A stretch of 24,454 nt of DNA from contig DASWCW010000088.1 in the NCBI GenBank assembly GCA_036395835.1, positions 1-24,454 on the forward strand, given 5' to 3'. The position numbers were made by a program, and so were the translations under genes. Source of the stretch: AP-16 sp036395835. Its GTDB lineage: Bacteria; Pseudomonadota; Alphaproteobacteria; Rhizobiales; Xanthobacteraceae. Under the pieces are notes generated by a model that saw only the letters and a program-made list of their open reading frames with translations, made no database searches and was not told the origin of the DNA. This document shows, one piece after another, positions 16,633 through 24,075 of this stretch. Positions within the stretch are counted from its first letter, which is position 1, and each line of letters begins with the position of its first letter.

Positions 16633-16935
16633 ATGTCTCCCCAGGAAATTCTCGAGTTTGAGGAACGCGAGCGCAAGCGGCGTGAGCGCGAGCGGCGCGA
16701 GCGTGAGCGCCGTGAGCGCCAATCCAATCTCGCTAAACAGCTGCTCCCGGGCGAGCTCGCGCTTCGGCGAGTTGTGAGCCTCGAAGAGGCCGCCGATATC
16801 GCGGGCGTGTCGATCGACACGCTCCGGCGCCGCCACCGCAACAAAATTCGAACCCTGTCACCGCGTCGGCAAGGAATGACGATCGGCGACGCACTGGAAA
16901 TCGAAGCACCGGAGGTACTCGCCGATCCTGATTGA
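16633..16935 (+). CDS. Small HTH protein with charged coiled coil (possible excisionase or regulator)
   Basis: A 100-residue protein in two parts. Residues 9-30 are an almost unbroken Arg/Glu heptad-like helix (repeated RRERER units). Residues 46-85 carry a helix-turn-helix: VVSLEEAADIAGVSIDTLRRRHRNKI, followed by the RRQGMTIGDAL wing-like segment. This resembles the AlpA/MerR-like HTH domains used by phage excisionases and small repressors. The position shortly after the integrase fits an excision or control role. No specific family is certain. The nested inverted repeats just upstream may be its own operator. Confidence 0.75.
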   Translation: MSPQEILEFEERERKRRERERRERERRERQSNLAKQLLPGELALRRVVSLEEAADIAGVSIDTLRRRHRNKIRTLSPRRQGMTIGDALEIEAPEVLADPD

Positions 16936-16944
16936 GGGTGAAGA

Positions 16945-16963
16945 GCCGGGCACATGGCCCGGC
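16945..16963 (+). terminator. Hairpin after the HTH gene
   Basis: GCCGGGC (16945-16951) and GCCCGGC (16957-16963) form a perfect 7-bp stem with loop ACATG, starting 10 nt after the HTH gene stop. A smaller CGTC/GACG hairpin follows directly. There is no clear U-run, so it may be a weak or factor-assisted terminator. Confidence 0.4.
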
Positions 16964-17057
16964 GTCTTCGCGACGCGGCCTCGGCGTCAATTCCCCGAGG
17001 CGAATTCGCGGCGCTGCTTGGTGCCAACCGGAGCGCCGCCAACTGAGGAGTGCCAAT

Positions 17058-17347
17058 ATGGCATTCGCGTTCAACGAAGTCTACCCGTCCCGTCCCCACG
17101 ATACCAACGGGCGCACGCCCCTCGCCGGGACGCCGCACATTCCCGGTGCCAAGGAGGCAGTCGGGAATCTGCGGCAGGCGCTTCACGAGCTGTCTAGCGT
17201 GCTGTGGGCCGCCGACTATGCCTCGGCAAGGCCCGTCCCGGCGGACGCGCTGGCCTGCGAACTGATCGATCTCGTCGACCAGATCCTTCCGACCGAGCCC
17301 ACGCGTTGCGGATCGCGGCCGCGATTCTCGCCCGTCGCTCTTTCTAA
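17058..17347 (+). pseudogene. Hypothetical phage protein with apparent frameshift
   Basis: An excellent ribosome site (GAGGAG, 17045-17050) precedes ATG 17058. The first about 80 codons look coding: MAFAFNEVYPSRP, then a helix-rich GNLRQALHELSSVLWAADYA and ACELIDLVDQILP. After about 17285 this frame turns Arg/Ser/Pro-rich, while the -1 frame gives HALRIAAAILARRSF and a TAA stop at 17345-17347. A very strong hairpin follows. The simplest reading is a protein of about 96 residues broken by loss of one base near 17285-17305. A sequencing error or programmed shift is not excluded. No family is recognised. Confidence 0.6.
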
Positions 17348-17366
17348 ACCAACGCGATCACGCCTT

Positions 17367-17395
17367 CCCGTCGCCGCCAGCGCGGTGGCGACGGG
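17367..17395 (+). terminator. Strong hairpin after the frameshifted gene
   Basis: CCCGTCGCC (17367-17375) and GGCGACGGG (17387-17395) form a perfect 9-bp stem. Three further inner pairs (one G-T) make it 12 bp around loop AGCGC. It starts 20 nt after the TAA at 17347 and lies before the methyltransferase gene, which fits transcription termination or RNA protection. No U-tract follows. Confidence 0.5.
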
Positions 17396-17463
17396 CTCTC
17401 CGATGAGGACCGCGATCGCGATCTTCCTCCGAGAGCCCAAACGAAAACGAAGCGCACGTCGTC

Positions 17464-18045
17464 ATGCTGCATTCCGCCAATCCCGGCACGCATTCGTTCG
17501 CCGATCGCGGCCACGATTGCTATTCCACGCCGCCGGAAGCGGTGCGCGCGTTGCTCGAGGTCGAGCAGTTGCCGCATGTGATTTGGGAACCCGCCTGTGG
17601 CCCGGGCGCGATCGTCCAGGTCCTGCGCGAGGCCGGGCACGCCGTCATCGCCTCCGACGTCATCGAATACCCGACTTGTTCGCTGCATTTCCGTCGCGAC
17701 TTCCTGATGGAGACGCGCGCGCCGGCTGGCGTCGGGGCGATCGTGACCAACCCGCCCTTCCGGCATGCCGATGCATTCGTCGCGCACGCGCTCGAGCTCG
17801 TGCCGCTCGCGGCGATGCTGCTCCGGCTGGCGTTTCTGGAATCCGAGCGTCGCTCCCCGATCCTCGACACCGGAAAGCTCGCGCGCATCCACGTGTTTCG
17901 CAACCGCCTCCCGATGATGCATCGCGCTGGTTGGGAAGGGCCGCGCGCGAGTTCGAGCATCCCTTTCGCTTGGTTCGTTTGGAATCGCAATCACGCCGGA
18001 CCGGCGACGGTCGATCGAATCTCCCACTCGAAACCAGGAGCATAA
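17464..18045 (+). CDS. Class I SAM-dependent DNA methyltransferase (N6-adenine type, phage)
   Basis: A 193-residue protein. SAM-binding motif I reads EPACGPGAIV (42-51), the acidic residue ending strand 2 is Asp65 (VIASDV), and the catalytic motif IV is NPPF (96-99), as in adenine-N6 or glutamine methyltransferases. An N-terminal DCYSTPPEAVRALL segment and a C-terminal PFAWFVWNRNH block recur in compact phage DNA methyltransferases. No target-recognition domain is apparent, so specificity cannot be read. The likely role is protection of element DNA from host restriction, or control. The ribosome site is poor. It ends 2 nt before ardC-like and probably shares its transcript. Confidence 0.82.
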   Translation: MLHSANPGTHSFADRGHDCYSTPPEAVRALLEVEQLPHVIWEPACGPGAIVQVLREAGHAVIASDVIEYPTCSLHFRRDFLMETRAPAGVGAIVTNPPFRHADAFVAHALELVPLAAMLLRLAFLESERRSPILDTGKLARIHVFRNRLPMMHRAGWEGPRASSSIPFAWFVWNRNHAGPATVDRISHSKPGA

Positions 18046-18047
18046 CC

Positions 18048-19022
18048 ATGGCGAAGATCGATCTTTATCAAGAAGTGACTAACGCGATCGTCGCCGAGCT
18101 CGAGGCCGGCACCGTCCCGTGGAAACAGCCGTGGTCGCGCTCTCCTGGCCGCAATGTAGTTGCGAACGCCGTCACCAAGCGCGCTTACAGCGGCATCAAC
18201 GTGCTCGCGCTGTGGATCGCGATGGCGAAGCACGGCTACGCCGTGCCGCGTTTCCTCACTTTCAAACAGGCGCTCGACGCCGGCGGCAATGTGCGCAAGG
18301 GGGAGCACGGGCACCGGGTCTACTTCGTCAAGGACCTCAAGTTCGAAGACGGCGAGAACGCGGACGGCGAAGAGCGCACCCGCTCTGTACGGATGCTCAA
18401 ACGCTTCGTGGTCTTCAACGTCGCTCAGTGTGAGGGCTTGCCCGAACGCCTGCTGACGATCCCGCCGCCGAAGGCTCGCAACCCGGATGGTCGCGACGAA
18501 TGGGCGGATGCATTCGTTGCCGCGACCGGTGCCCGGATCATCGAGGGCGCTGGCGACGTGGCGAGCTACAACCCGAGAACCGATACGATCAACGTGCCGG
18601 CGTTCGGCTCGTTCAAGTCTCGTGACACGTACTACGCGGCGTCGTTCCACGAGCTGACTCATTGGACGGAGGCCAAATCCCGGACCGATCGCGCCACCGC
18701 GCTTGCGAAGCGCTTCGGCACTGGCGATCGCCCCGCTGTTCACGTGCGTGCCGCCGAAGAACTCGTCGCCGAGCTCGGCGCGAGCTTCCTTTGCGCGGAA
18801 TTCGCGTTCGATAACGATAACGCGGCCGGCTACATCGCCAACTACCTCGAGCTCCTGAAGAGCGACGCGAAGGCGATCTTCACCTGCGCCTCGCAGGCGC
18901 AGAAGGCGGTCGACTACTTGCGCGGCTTGGCGCTCGCCGAATCGGCGGAAGTCGAGATCGCCGACACCGTCGCGCCGGCGCCGCTCTCCGATCATATGCA
19001 CTCGATCGGCGGGGGCGTGTGA
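18048..19022 (+). CDS. ArdC-like antirestriction protein with zincin domain
   Basis: A 324-residue protein. The N-terminal ssDNA-binding domain (DUF1738-like, about 1-130) has the family pattern DLYQEVTNAIVAELEAG, PWKQPW, YSGINVLAL, and KGEHGHRVYFVK. The C-terminal metallopeptidase-like domain has HELTH (201-205) and a downstream EELVAELGASF (237-247) that supplies the third metal ligand. Known ArdC proteins from plasmids protect incoming DNA from restriction; that role is inferred here. AGGAG at 18036-18040 is 7 nt from the ATG. The reading frame is open far upstream, but this start is well supported. Placement directly after a DNA methyltransferase suggests a shared anti-restriction purpose. 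Confidence 0.9.
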   Translation: MAKIDLYQEVTNAIVAELEAGTVPWKQPWSRSPGRNVVANAVTKRAYSGINVLALWIAMAKHGYAVPRFLTFKQALDAGGNVRKGEHGHRVYFVKDLKFEDGENADGEERTRSVRMLKRFVVFNVAQCEGLPERLLTIPPPKARNPDGRDEWADAFVAATGARIIEGAGDVASYNPRTDTINVPAFGSFKSRDTYYAASFHELTHWTEAKSRTDRATALAKRFGTGDRPAVHVRAAEELVAELGASFLCAEFAFDNDNAAGYIANYLELLKSDAKAIFTCASQAQKAVDYLRGLALAESAEVEIADTVAPAPLSDHMHSIGGGV

Positions 19023-19519
19023 TGTTGCTTCGCCGCTGGTCCTCCAAGCGCGATCCGAAAAAGCGGGTCGAGATTCTCGCGTTCCTCGCGACCCCGGAAG
19101 CGCACGGTTTGGGCGACCGGAAAGTCGCTCGCCGGTTCCTCGTCCACCACCAGCTGATCGCCCGACTTCGAGCCGAACTTCAGTCGAATTCGGGCCCGCA
19201 CCGGGTGGATGATTCGATTCCGAAAAAGCCCCCCTCCCGCCCTACCCGGAAGGTGGATGATTCGCGCGTACGGCCTCCGCTCGAGGCCCGCGAGGGCTTC
19301 AAACGGGCTTCCTCGCCGCCCCGGGCCGAAACCGAACAGACCTCGGCCGCACCTCTTCGGATGACCTGGCGGGCGCCGGACGGAACCCAAATCGCGGTTC
19401 GACGCGACCCGGTCTGGCCGTCGATGTTCCGGATTCATCGCGGCGATCACATCTCCGACATCGTCAATCTGAGCCGCGCGCGCGACGCCGCTCAGGCGCT
19501 CGCCGGGGTGCGGACATGA
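19022..19519 (+). CDS. Hypothetical protein with N-terminal HTH-like segment
   Basis: A 165-residue basic protein. Residues about 12-52 (KKRVEILAFLATPE, then GDRKVARRFLVHHQLIARLRAEL) resemble a helix-turn-helix of the kind that reads as a phage replication or ParB-like DNA-binding segment. A Pro/Arg-rich linker contains the motif VDDS twice, from a 13-bp DNA repeat. The C-terminal about 55 residues form a small folded-looking module (WRAPDGTQIAVRRDPVWPSM). The ATG overlaps the ardC-like stop by one base (TGATG); an in-frame GTG at 19019 is an alternative. No family is recognised. Confidence 0.7.
   Translation: MLLRRWSSKRDPKKRVEILAFLATPEAHGLGDRKVARRFLVHHQLIARLRAELQSNSGPHRVDDSIPKKPPSRPTRKVDDSRVRPPLEAREGFKRASSPPRAETEQTSAAPLRMTWRAPDGTQIAVRRDPVWPSMFRIHRGDHISDIVNLSRARDAAQALAGVRT
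19204..19264. repeat. Two 13-bp direct repeats GGTGGATGATTCG
   Basis: Perfect copies lie at 19204-19216 and 19252-19264, 48 bp apart, inside the linker of the HTH-like gene, each encoding VDDS. They could be a coding duplication or binding sites for an element protein. Only two copies are seen, so an iteron-type origin is not established. Confidence 0.55.
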
Positions 19520-19779
19520 CCAACCTCCAGCCCGCCCCCGAGCTCATCGAGCGCGTCCGCCGGGCCGCCGGTCAGAGCGGCGACCGGCTCGCCCGTCAGG
19601 CGGTCGCCCTCGTGGTCCAGAGCCTGCGGCTGCAACTCGCGGGATTGACCGCGCTCGAGCTCGATTTGCTCACGCGCGACGCGCAGCACGCGATCGCCGA
19701 CAGTAACGAAGACGAGCTCGTCGACATGTTCGACTGGGGTTGGGACGAGTGCGATTTTGCAGAGGGGGAACCGACGTGA
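19516..19779 (+). CDS. Hypothetical small acidic protein
   Basis: An 87-residue protein, largely helical, with an amphipathic middle (QAVALVVQSLRLQLAGLTAL) and a strongly acidic C-terminus rich in Asp, Glu and Trp (EDELVDMFDWGWDECDFAEG). It overlaps both neighbours by 4 nt (ATGA and GTGA), so it is almost certainly co-translated with them. No family is recognised. An acidic tail of this kind would fit a protein-binding or DNA-mimic role, but that is speculation. Confidence 0.7.
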   Translation: MTNLQPAPELIERVRRAAGQSGDRLARQAVALVVQSLRLQLAGLTALELDLLTRDAQHAIADSNEDELVDMFDWGWDECDFAEGEPT

Positions 19780-20195
19780 CCCCCATCGTCGTCATCGAGC
19801 TCGCCGGCGAGCCGCGAGGGAAAGGCCGGCCACGCTTCGTTCGCGGAACCGGCGTCGCCTTCACGCCGAGCGCAACGCGGAAGCACGAAGCCGCGCTCCG
19901 GTACGCCGCCCAACAGGAGATGAACGGCCGGCCGCCGTTCGACACGGCGCTCGTCATCACCGTGGTGGCGACGTTCGCGGTGCCGGTGTCCTGGTCGAAG
20001 CGCAAGCGCGCAGACGCGCTCTCCGGAACGCTCCCGCACGTCAAAGCGCCCGATTGTGACAACTTGCTGAAATGCGTCGACGCGCTCAACGGCGTCACGT
20101 GGATCGACGACAAGCAGATCACGCGCGCGGTCGTAATCAAACAATACGGCGAGCGCCCGAGCCTGCGGATCGAGATTTCGGGAGCCGTATCATGA
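19776..20195 (+). CDS. rusA: RusA-family Holliday junction resolvase
   Basis: Cuts four-way DNA junctions during phage replication and recombination. The 139 residues match family length. The catalytic motif is PDCDNLLKCVDALNG followed by WIDDKQ. Asp93, Asp95, Lys99 and Asp112 correspond to Asp70, Asp72, Lys76 and Asp91 of E. coli RusA. The N-terminal GEPRGKGRPRF is the usual first-strand segment. The GTG start at 19776 overlaps the previous stop (GTGA), and GAGGGGGA (19762-19769) lies 6 nt upstream. An upstream ATG in the same frame (19740) lies inside the previous gene and is less likely. Confidence 0.93.
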   Translation: MTPIVVIELAGEPRGKGRPRFVRGTGVAFTPSATRKHEAALRYAAQQEMNGRPPFDTALVITVVATFAVPVSWSKRKRADALSGTLPHVKAPDCDNLLKCVDALNGVTWIDDKQITRAVVIKQYGERPSLRIEISGAVS

Positions 20196-20545
20196 GGTCT
20201 CCCGAGATCGCAGCCGTTGTCGCCGCCAAAGTCGAAGAGATTTGGCTCACTCTCGAGGAGTTCGCAGAACAGCGAGATCGTGAGGAGCGCAAGCGCCGGA
20301 AGCGGCTGTGGAAGCGGTTCGGAATCCCGGCGACATCCTGGGACATCGCCGCGGCGCCCGCGTGCGCCCGGTTCTGGCGCTGGTCGGGTGAACCGGTCGT
20401 CGTCGGCGCATTCTGGTTTGAGCACGGCTGTCGAGATTACTGGGCGAGCTATCTGGTCCTCCCTCAACCTCATGAACGGCTCGAGCCGGCCGATCTACTG
20501 GGGCAGATGCGCGACTGGCGCCAGGTACCCGAGGTCGCGCCATGA
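20192..20545 (+). CDS. Hypothetical protein
   Basis: A 117-residue protein. A charged helix (FAEQRDREERKRRKRLWKRF) is followed by an aromatic-rich segment with RFWRWSGEP, GAFWFEHG and DYWASYLVLP, which reads as a small beta-rich fold. GGGAG at 20180-20184 is 7 nt from the ATG, which overlaps the rusA stop by 4 nt; the stop overlaps the polymerase start. No family is recognised. The invariant position between resolvase and polymerase suggests a replication accessory role. Confidence 0.7.
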   Translation: MRSPEIAAVVAAKVEEIWLTLEEFAEQRDREERKRRKRLWKRFGIPATSWDIAAAPACARFWRWSGEPVVVGAFWFEHGCRDYWASYLVLPQPHERLEPADLLGQMRDWRQVPEVAP

Positions 20546-22566
20546 TCGTCTTCCGCGACATCGAGACACGATCCACGATCAGCCTGAAGACTGTCGGCGC
20601 CTGGCGATACGCGGCCGACCCGACGACCGAGGTGCTGTGCGTCGGCTACGCGATCGACGATGGTTTGGTGCAGATCTGGGTTCCGGGCCAACCGGTTCCG
20701 CCGGAGATCATCGAGGCCGCGCGCGATCCGAATTCGACCTTCGTCGCCCACAACGACGCATTCGAGACCGCGGTCGAGCAGCTGATTTTGGGTCCTCGAT
20801 TCGGCTGGCCGATCGTCCCGATCGAGCGGCACCGGTGCACGATGGCAGCCGCATGGGCGAGCGCCCTGCCCGGTTCACTTGCTAGTGCTGCTACGGCGCT
20901 CGGGCTCCCGGTGCAGAAGGACGCCGCCGGGCACCGGGTCATGCTGCGGATGACGAAGCCGCGGAAGCCTCGGAAAGGCGAAGATCCGAACGTTGTCCAC
21001 TGGGTCGAAGACGACGCCAGCATCGCGATCCGCGACGCCTACTGCATGCGCGACGTCGAGGTCTGCCGCGCCCTGTTCCGCCGGCTGCGGCCGCTAATCC
21101 CAAGCGAGCAAAAACTGTGGGCACTCGACGCCACGATCAACGCCCGGGGATTCCACGACGTTGCCCTCGCCCGGGCGGCGCAGGATCTCGTTCGCCAGGA
21201 GCAGGCTGCAATCGACGCGGAGATCTCCGTGCTCACGGGCGGCGAGATCACGACCGCGAACCAGGTCAAGAAAATAACCGCCTTCGTGCGAGACCGCGGG
21301 CACCAGATCAAAGGGCTGACGAGGCGCTCCGTCAGCGCCGTACTCGCGCGAGGGAATCCGAACGACGAGATCCATCGCCTGCTCGAGCTCCGGCGTGACG
21401 GAGGACTCGCTTCGGTCCACAAACTCAATGCTCTGCTCGCCGGCGTCGACCGCGATGGTCGACTGCGCGGCACGCTGAACTTCAGCGCCGCCTCGACGGG
21501 AAGATGGAGCGGCGCCGGTTTCCAGCCGCAAAACCTGAAGCGGCCGAAGACGAAGGATCTCGAAGCCGCGGTCGACGCCATTCTCGCCGGCGACATCGAT
21601 CGCATCCGCACCCTCGGCGCGCCGCTGTCGGTCATTGGCGACACCACACGGTGCCTGCTCTGCTCGGCGCCCGGCCACACGCTCGTATGCGGCGATTTCA
21701 GTTCGGTCGAGAGCAGGACGTTGGCGTGGCTCGCCGGTGAGACGTGGAAACTCGACATCTATCGGAAGTTTGATCTCACCGGCGATCCGGCACTCGAACC
21801 GTACTGCGTGACGGCGTCGCGAGTTCTCCGGCGCCCGGTCACGCCGGCCGACGAGGCCGGCCGGCAAACAGGCAAGACTGCAGATTTGGCCCTGGGCTAT
21901 GGCGGCGCGATCGGCGCTTGGCGGGCGTTCGACGATAGCGACACGCACACCGACGCCGAAGTTGAGCGCATCAAGAACGCGTGGCGCGCGAGCCATCCGG
22001 CGACGACCCGTTTCTGGCGACGGCTGGAGGCCAGCCTCAAGAAGGCAATTCGGACCGGAGAACGCGTCGAGCTCAATCGACTCGCGTTCGAATACGCGGA
22101 CGAGACGGCATTCATCGTTCTACCGAGCGGTCGACGGCTCGCCTATCCGGGGGCGCGTCTTGTGCCCGGGAAATTCGGCGACGGCACCACGCAAGTCGCG
22201 TTCATGGACAACGCGAGAGGCGGATGGGCCGAGGTCGCCGGGTGGCACGGGACGTTCACTGAAAACGTCGTCTCGGCGATCAGCCGTGACCTCCTCGCGG
22301 CCGCAATGCTCCGCCTCGATCGGGCCGGCTTCAAGATCGTGCTGACCGTGCACGACGAGGTCATGGTTGAGGTGCTTTCGGGCTCCGAAGACCTCGCCGA
22401 GTTCGAACGCCTGCTGACGATCGCTCCGGCATGGGCGAGCGAGCTGCCAATCGCCTGCAAGGTGCGATCCGGCCATCGCTACGCGAAGAGCTCCAAACCC
22501 ATGCCGGCGCTGGAATTCGTCCTCGAGCCTGAAGCCCTCGAACCGGAATATGCCGATGACTTCTAG
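20542..22566 (+). CDS. Family A DNA polymerase with 3'-5' exonuclease domain (phage)
   Basis: A 674-residue replicative polymerase of phage type, without a 5'-3' nuclease domain. The N-terminal exonuclease has DIET (Asp6, Glu8), HNDAFE (70-75, with Glu at the position often Asp), and YCMRDVE (Tyr167, Asp171), i.e. a DEDDy-like set. The polymerase part has the TGRWSGAGFQPQNL block (319-332), palm motif A GDFSSVESR (384-392, Asp385), the O helix RQTGKTADLALGYG (441-454) and motif C VHDE (603-606). All core residues are present, so it is probably active in both activities. GAGG at 20531-20534 lies 7 nt before the ATG. It is embedded in an overlapping operon with RusA and a Cas4-like nuclease. 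Confidence 0.95.
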   Translation: MIVFRDIETRSTISLKTVGAWRYAADPTTEVLCVGYAIDDGLVQIWVPGQPVPPEIIEAARDPNSTFVAHNDAFETAVEQLILGPRFGWPIVPIERHRCTMAAAWASALPGSLASAATALGLPVQKDAAGHRVMLRMTKPRKPRKGEDPNVVHWVEDDASIAIRDAYCMRDVEVCRALFRRLRPLIPSEQKLWALDATINARGFHDVALARAAQDLVRQEQAAIDAEISVLTGGEITTANQVKKITAFVRDRGHQIKGLTRRSVSAVLARGNPNDEIHRLLELRRDGGLASVHKLNALLAGVDRDGRLRGTLNFSAASTGRWSGAGFQPQNLKRPKTKDLEAAVDAILAGDIDRIRTLGAPLSVIGDTTRCLLCSAPGHTLVCGDFSSVESRTLAWLAGETWKLDIYRKFDLTGDPALEPYCVTASRVLRRPVTPADEAGRQTGKTADLALGYGGAIGAWRAFDDSDTHTDAEVERIKNAWRASHPATTRFWRRLEASLKKAIRTGERVELNRLAFEYADETAFIVLPSGRRLAYPGARLVPGKFGDGTTQVAFMDNARGGWAEVAGWHGTFTENVVSAISRDLLAAAMLRLDRAGFKIVLTVHDEVMVEVLSGSEDLAEFERLLTIAPAWASELPIACKVRSGHRYAKSSKPMPALEFVLEPEALEPEYADDF

Positions 22567-22984
22567 CAATCCATTCGAAGCCTTCGGTGAGGCGAACGCT
22601 CACCGCGTCAAGCCACGCCGGGTCACCGAGAAACAGAAGGCGCGCCAGGAAGCCGCCCTCAGGGAACGCGATCAGCTCTTTCGCGCGCACGAACGCCGGC
22701 GCAAAGACGAGATCGCCGCGCTGCTCGCCGGGCCGTACGGCGCCGCCGCGGCGGCGCTGGTCGAGTTCCTCGATCACATGAACGAGGCCGCAACCGGGCT
22801 GATCGAGCTCGTCCGATCGGGCCCTTGGCGCGACGCCGATGAGGACACGCGGTTCCTCGTCATCCTCCTAATTGACCGCGCGCTCGTCCGATCGCGTGAG
22901 CGCCGCGGCTTGCCGAGCTTCGACGATCCGATGCCGGACGAGGAGCCGGACGCCTTCCTCCAACTCCGAGAGTTCCTCAGATGA
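22556..22984 (+). CDS. Hypothetical charged helical protein
   Basis: A 142-residue protein (144 if the ATG at 22550 is used). The N-terminal half is rich in Lys, Arg, Glu and Gln (RVTEKQKARQEAALRERDQL), likely a coiled coil. A middle hydrophobic helix (LLAGPYGAAAAALVEFLDHM) and a helical C-terminus ending in acidic DEEPDAFLQLREFL follow. A GGA at 22545-22547 favours ATG 22556. It overlaps the polymerase by 11 nt and the nuclease by 4 nt. No family is recognised. Confidence 0.72.
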   Translation: MTSSNPFEAFGEANAHRVKPRRVTEKQKARQEAALRERDQLFRAHERRRKDEIAALLAGPYGAAAAALVEFLDHMNEAATGLIELVRSGPWRDADEDTRFLVILLIDRALVRSRERRGLPSFDDPMPDEEPDAFLQLREFLR

Positions 22985-24075
22985 TAGTCGCCGACGCTCT
23001 CAATAATTACGCCCTTGGCACACGAATCCCGGACGAGCGGCGCATCTCGACGGTCGGCGCGAGCGAAGTCGGCCAGTGCTCGAGGAAGATGTTTTTCCTC
23101 AAGAATGAGCTCGACCCGCATTTCAAAATCGAGCGCGACGCCGGATATACGGACGGATGGGGCGCTCAGCTGCGCGGCACTGTGTTCGAGCGCGCGTTCT
23201 GGGTTCCGGCACTGCGCGCTCGCTATGGCGACCGCCTGAAATTCGCCGGCGACGAGCAGCGCGGATTCGAGTCGGGCTTCATCAGCGCAACGCCCGACGG
23301 GCTCTTGGCCGACGTGCCGTCCGACGTCTTGGCGCCGCTCGGCATTCCCGACATCGAGAGCGACTGCCTGTTGCTCGAATGCAAGACTCTTGACCCGAGA
23401 ACGAAGCTCGATGCGCCGAAGCCGGAGCATCGCTACCAAGCCATCGTCCAACTCGGCGTCGTCCGTGAAATTGCTGGTTGGGCGCCGCAGTACGCGGTGA
23501 TCAGCTACGCCGACGCAAGCTTCTGGTCCGAGGTGGCCGAATTCGCCGTCAAGTTCGACCCGGCCGTCTTTGAGAACGCGAAGCGGCGCGCCGCCAAGGT
23601 CCTGACCGCAAGCAAGCCGTCTGAGCTCCCGCCCGAGGGCTACATCGCCGGCGGCCGTGAGTGCAAGTATTGCCCGTTCGTCCGAGCCTGCGGGATCGAA
23701 CGGCGTTCCGTTCCTGACGCATCCAACACCGTCGCCGATCCCCAGTTCGTCGCCGAGGTCCGCGATCTCGCGCGCGAGGCAAAGCGTCACCAGGGCGACG
23801 CCGACGCCGCGGCCGCAAAGCTGCGCGAAACCCAAGAAGCTATCCGCGAACGCCTGCGCTCGAAGAAGCTGCGCCGCGTCAACGGTGACGACTTCTCAAT
23901 CACCTGGTCGTCCGTGAAAGGGCGATTGAGCTTCGACGTCCCGGCACTCAAGGCGGCCGCGACCGCCGCCGGCATCGACGTCGGCAAATTCGAGACGACC
24001 GGTCAGCCGACCGGTCGTCTCGATGTCCGCGTGCGAGCGCACGCTTCTCAAGATGGAGTTCCGAACAATGAGTAA
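22981..24075 (+). CDS. Cas4/RecB-like PD-(D/E)XK nuclease with Fe-S cysteines
   Basis: A 364-residue protein. The nuclease core has TPDGLL (Asp106), LLECKT (Glu133, Lys135) and a following QAIVQLG with Gln153/Gln157, the RecB-type motif order. Four cysteines, Cys33 (GQCSRK) and Cys228, Cys231, Cys237 (CKYCPFVRAC), match the one-plus-three pattern that holds a 4Fe-4S cluster in Cas4 and AddB-type nucleases. A C-terminal coiled segment and a basic tail (about 255-364) are extra. No cas1, cas2 or array is nearby, so a role in phage recombination or DNA end processing is more likely than CRISPR adaptation. GAGAG lies 8 nt before the ATG. Confidence 0.9.
   Translation: MIVADALNNYALGTRIPDERRISTVGASEVGQCSRKMFFLKNELDPHFKIERDAGYTDGWGAQLRGTVFERAFWVPALRARYGDRLKFAGDEQRGFESGFISATPDGLLADVPSDVLAPLGIPDIESDCLLLECKTLDPRTKLDAPKPEHRYQAIVQLGVVREIAGWAPQYAVISYADASFWSEVAEFAVKFDPAVFENAKRRAAKVLTASKPSELPPEGYIAGGRECKYCPFVRACGIERRSVPDASNTVADPQFVAEVRDLAREAKRHQGDADAAAAKLRETQEAIRERLRSKKLRRVNGDDFSITWSSVKGRLSFDVPALKAAATAAGIDVGKFETTGQPTGRLDVRVRAHASQDGVPNNE

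Noticed and set aside
17000..17009. Palindrome GCGAATTCGC before the gene at 17058.
   Set aside because: At ten bases and one copy there is no supporting context for an operator.
16932..19022. A continuous open frame of about 700 codons running from before the small gene at 17058 into the ardC-like gene, suggesting a giant fusion protein.
   Set aside because: The middle (about 17300-18040) is Arg/Ala/Gly/Pro-rich without domains and lies over the methyltransferase in another frame; the ardC-like gene has its own strong ribosome site. It is an artefact of high GC content.
22981..24075. CRISPR-Cas locus suggested by the Cas4-like nuclease.
   Set aside because: No cas1, cas2, effector or regularly spaced repeats are present; the neighbours are phage replication genes.
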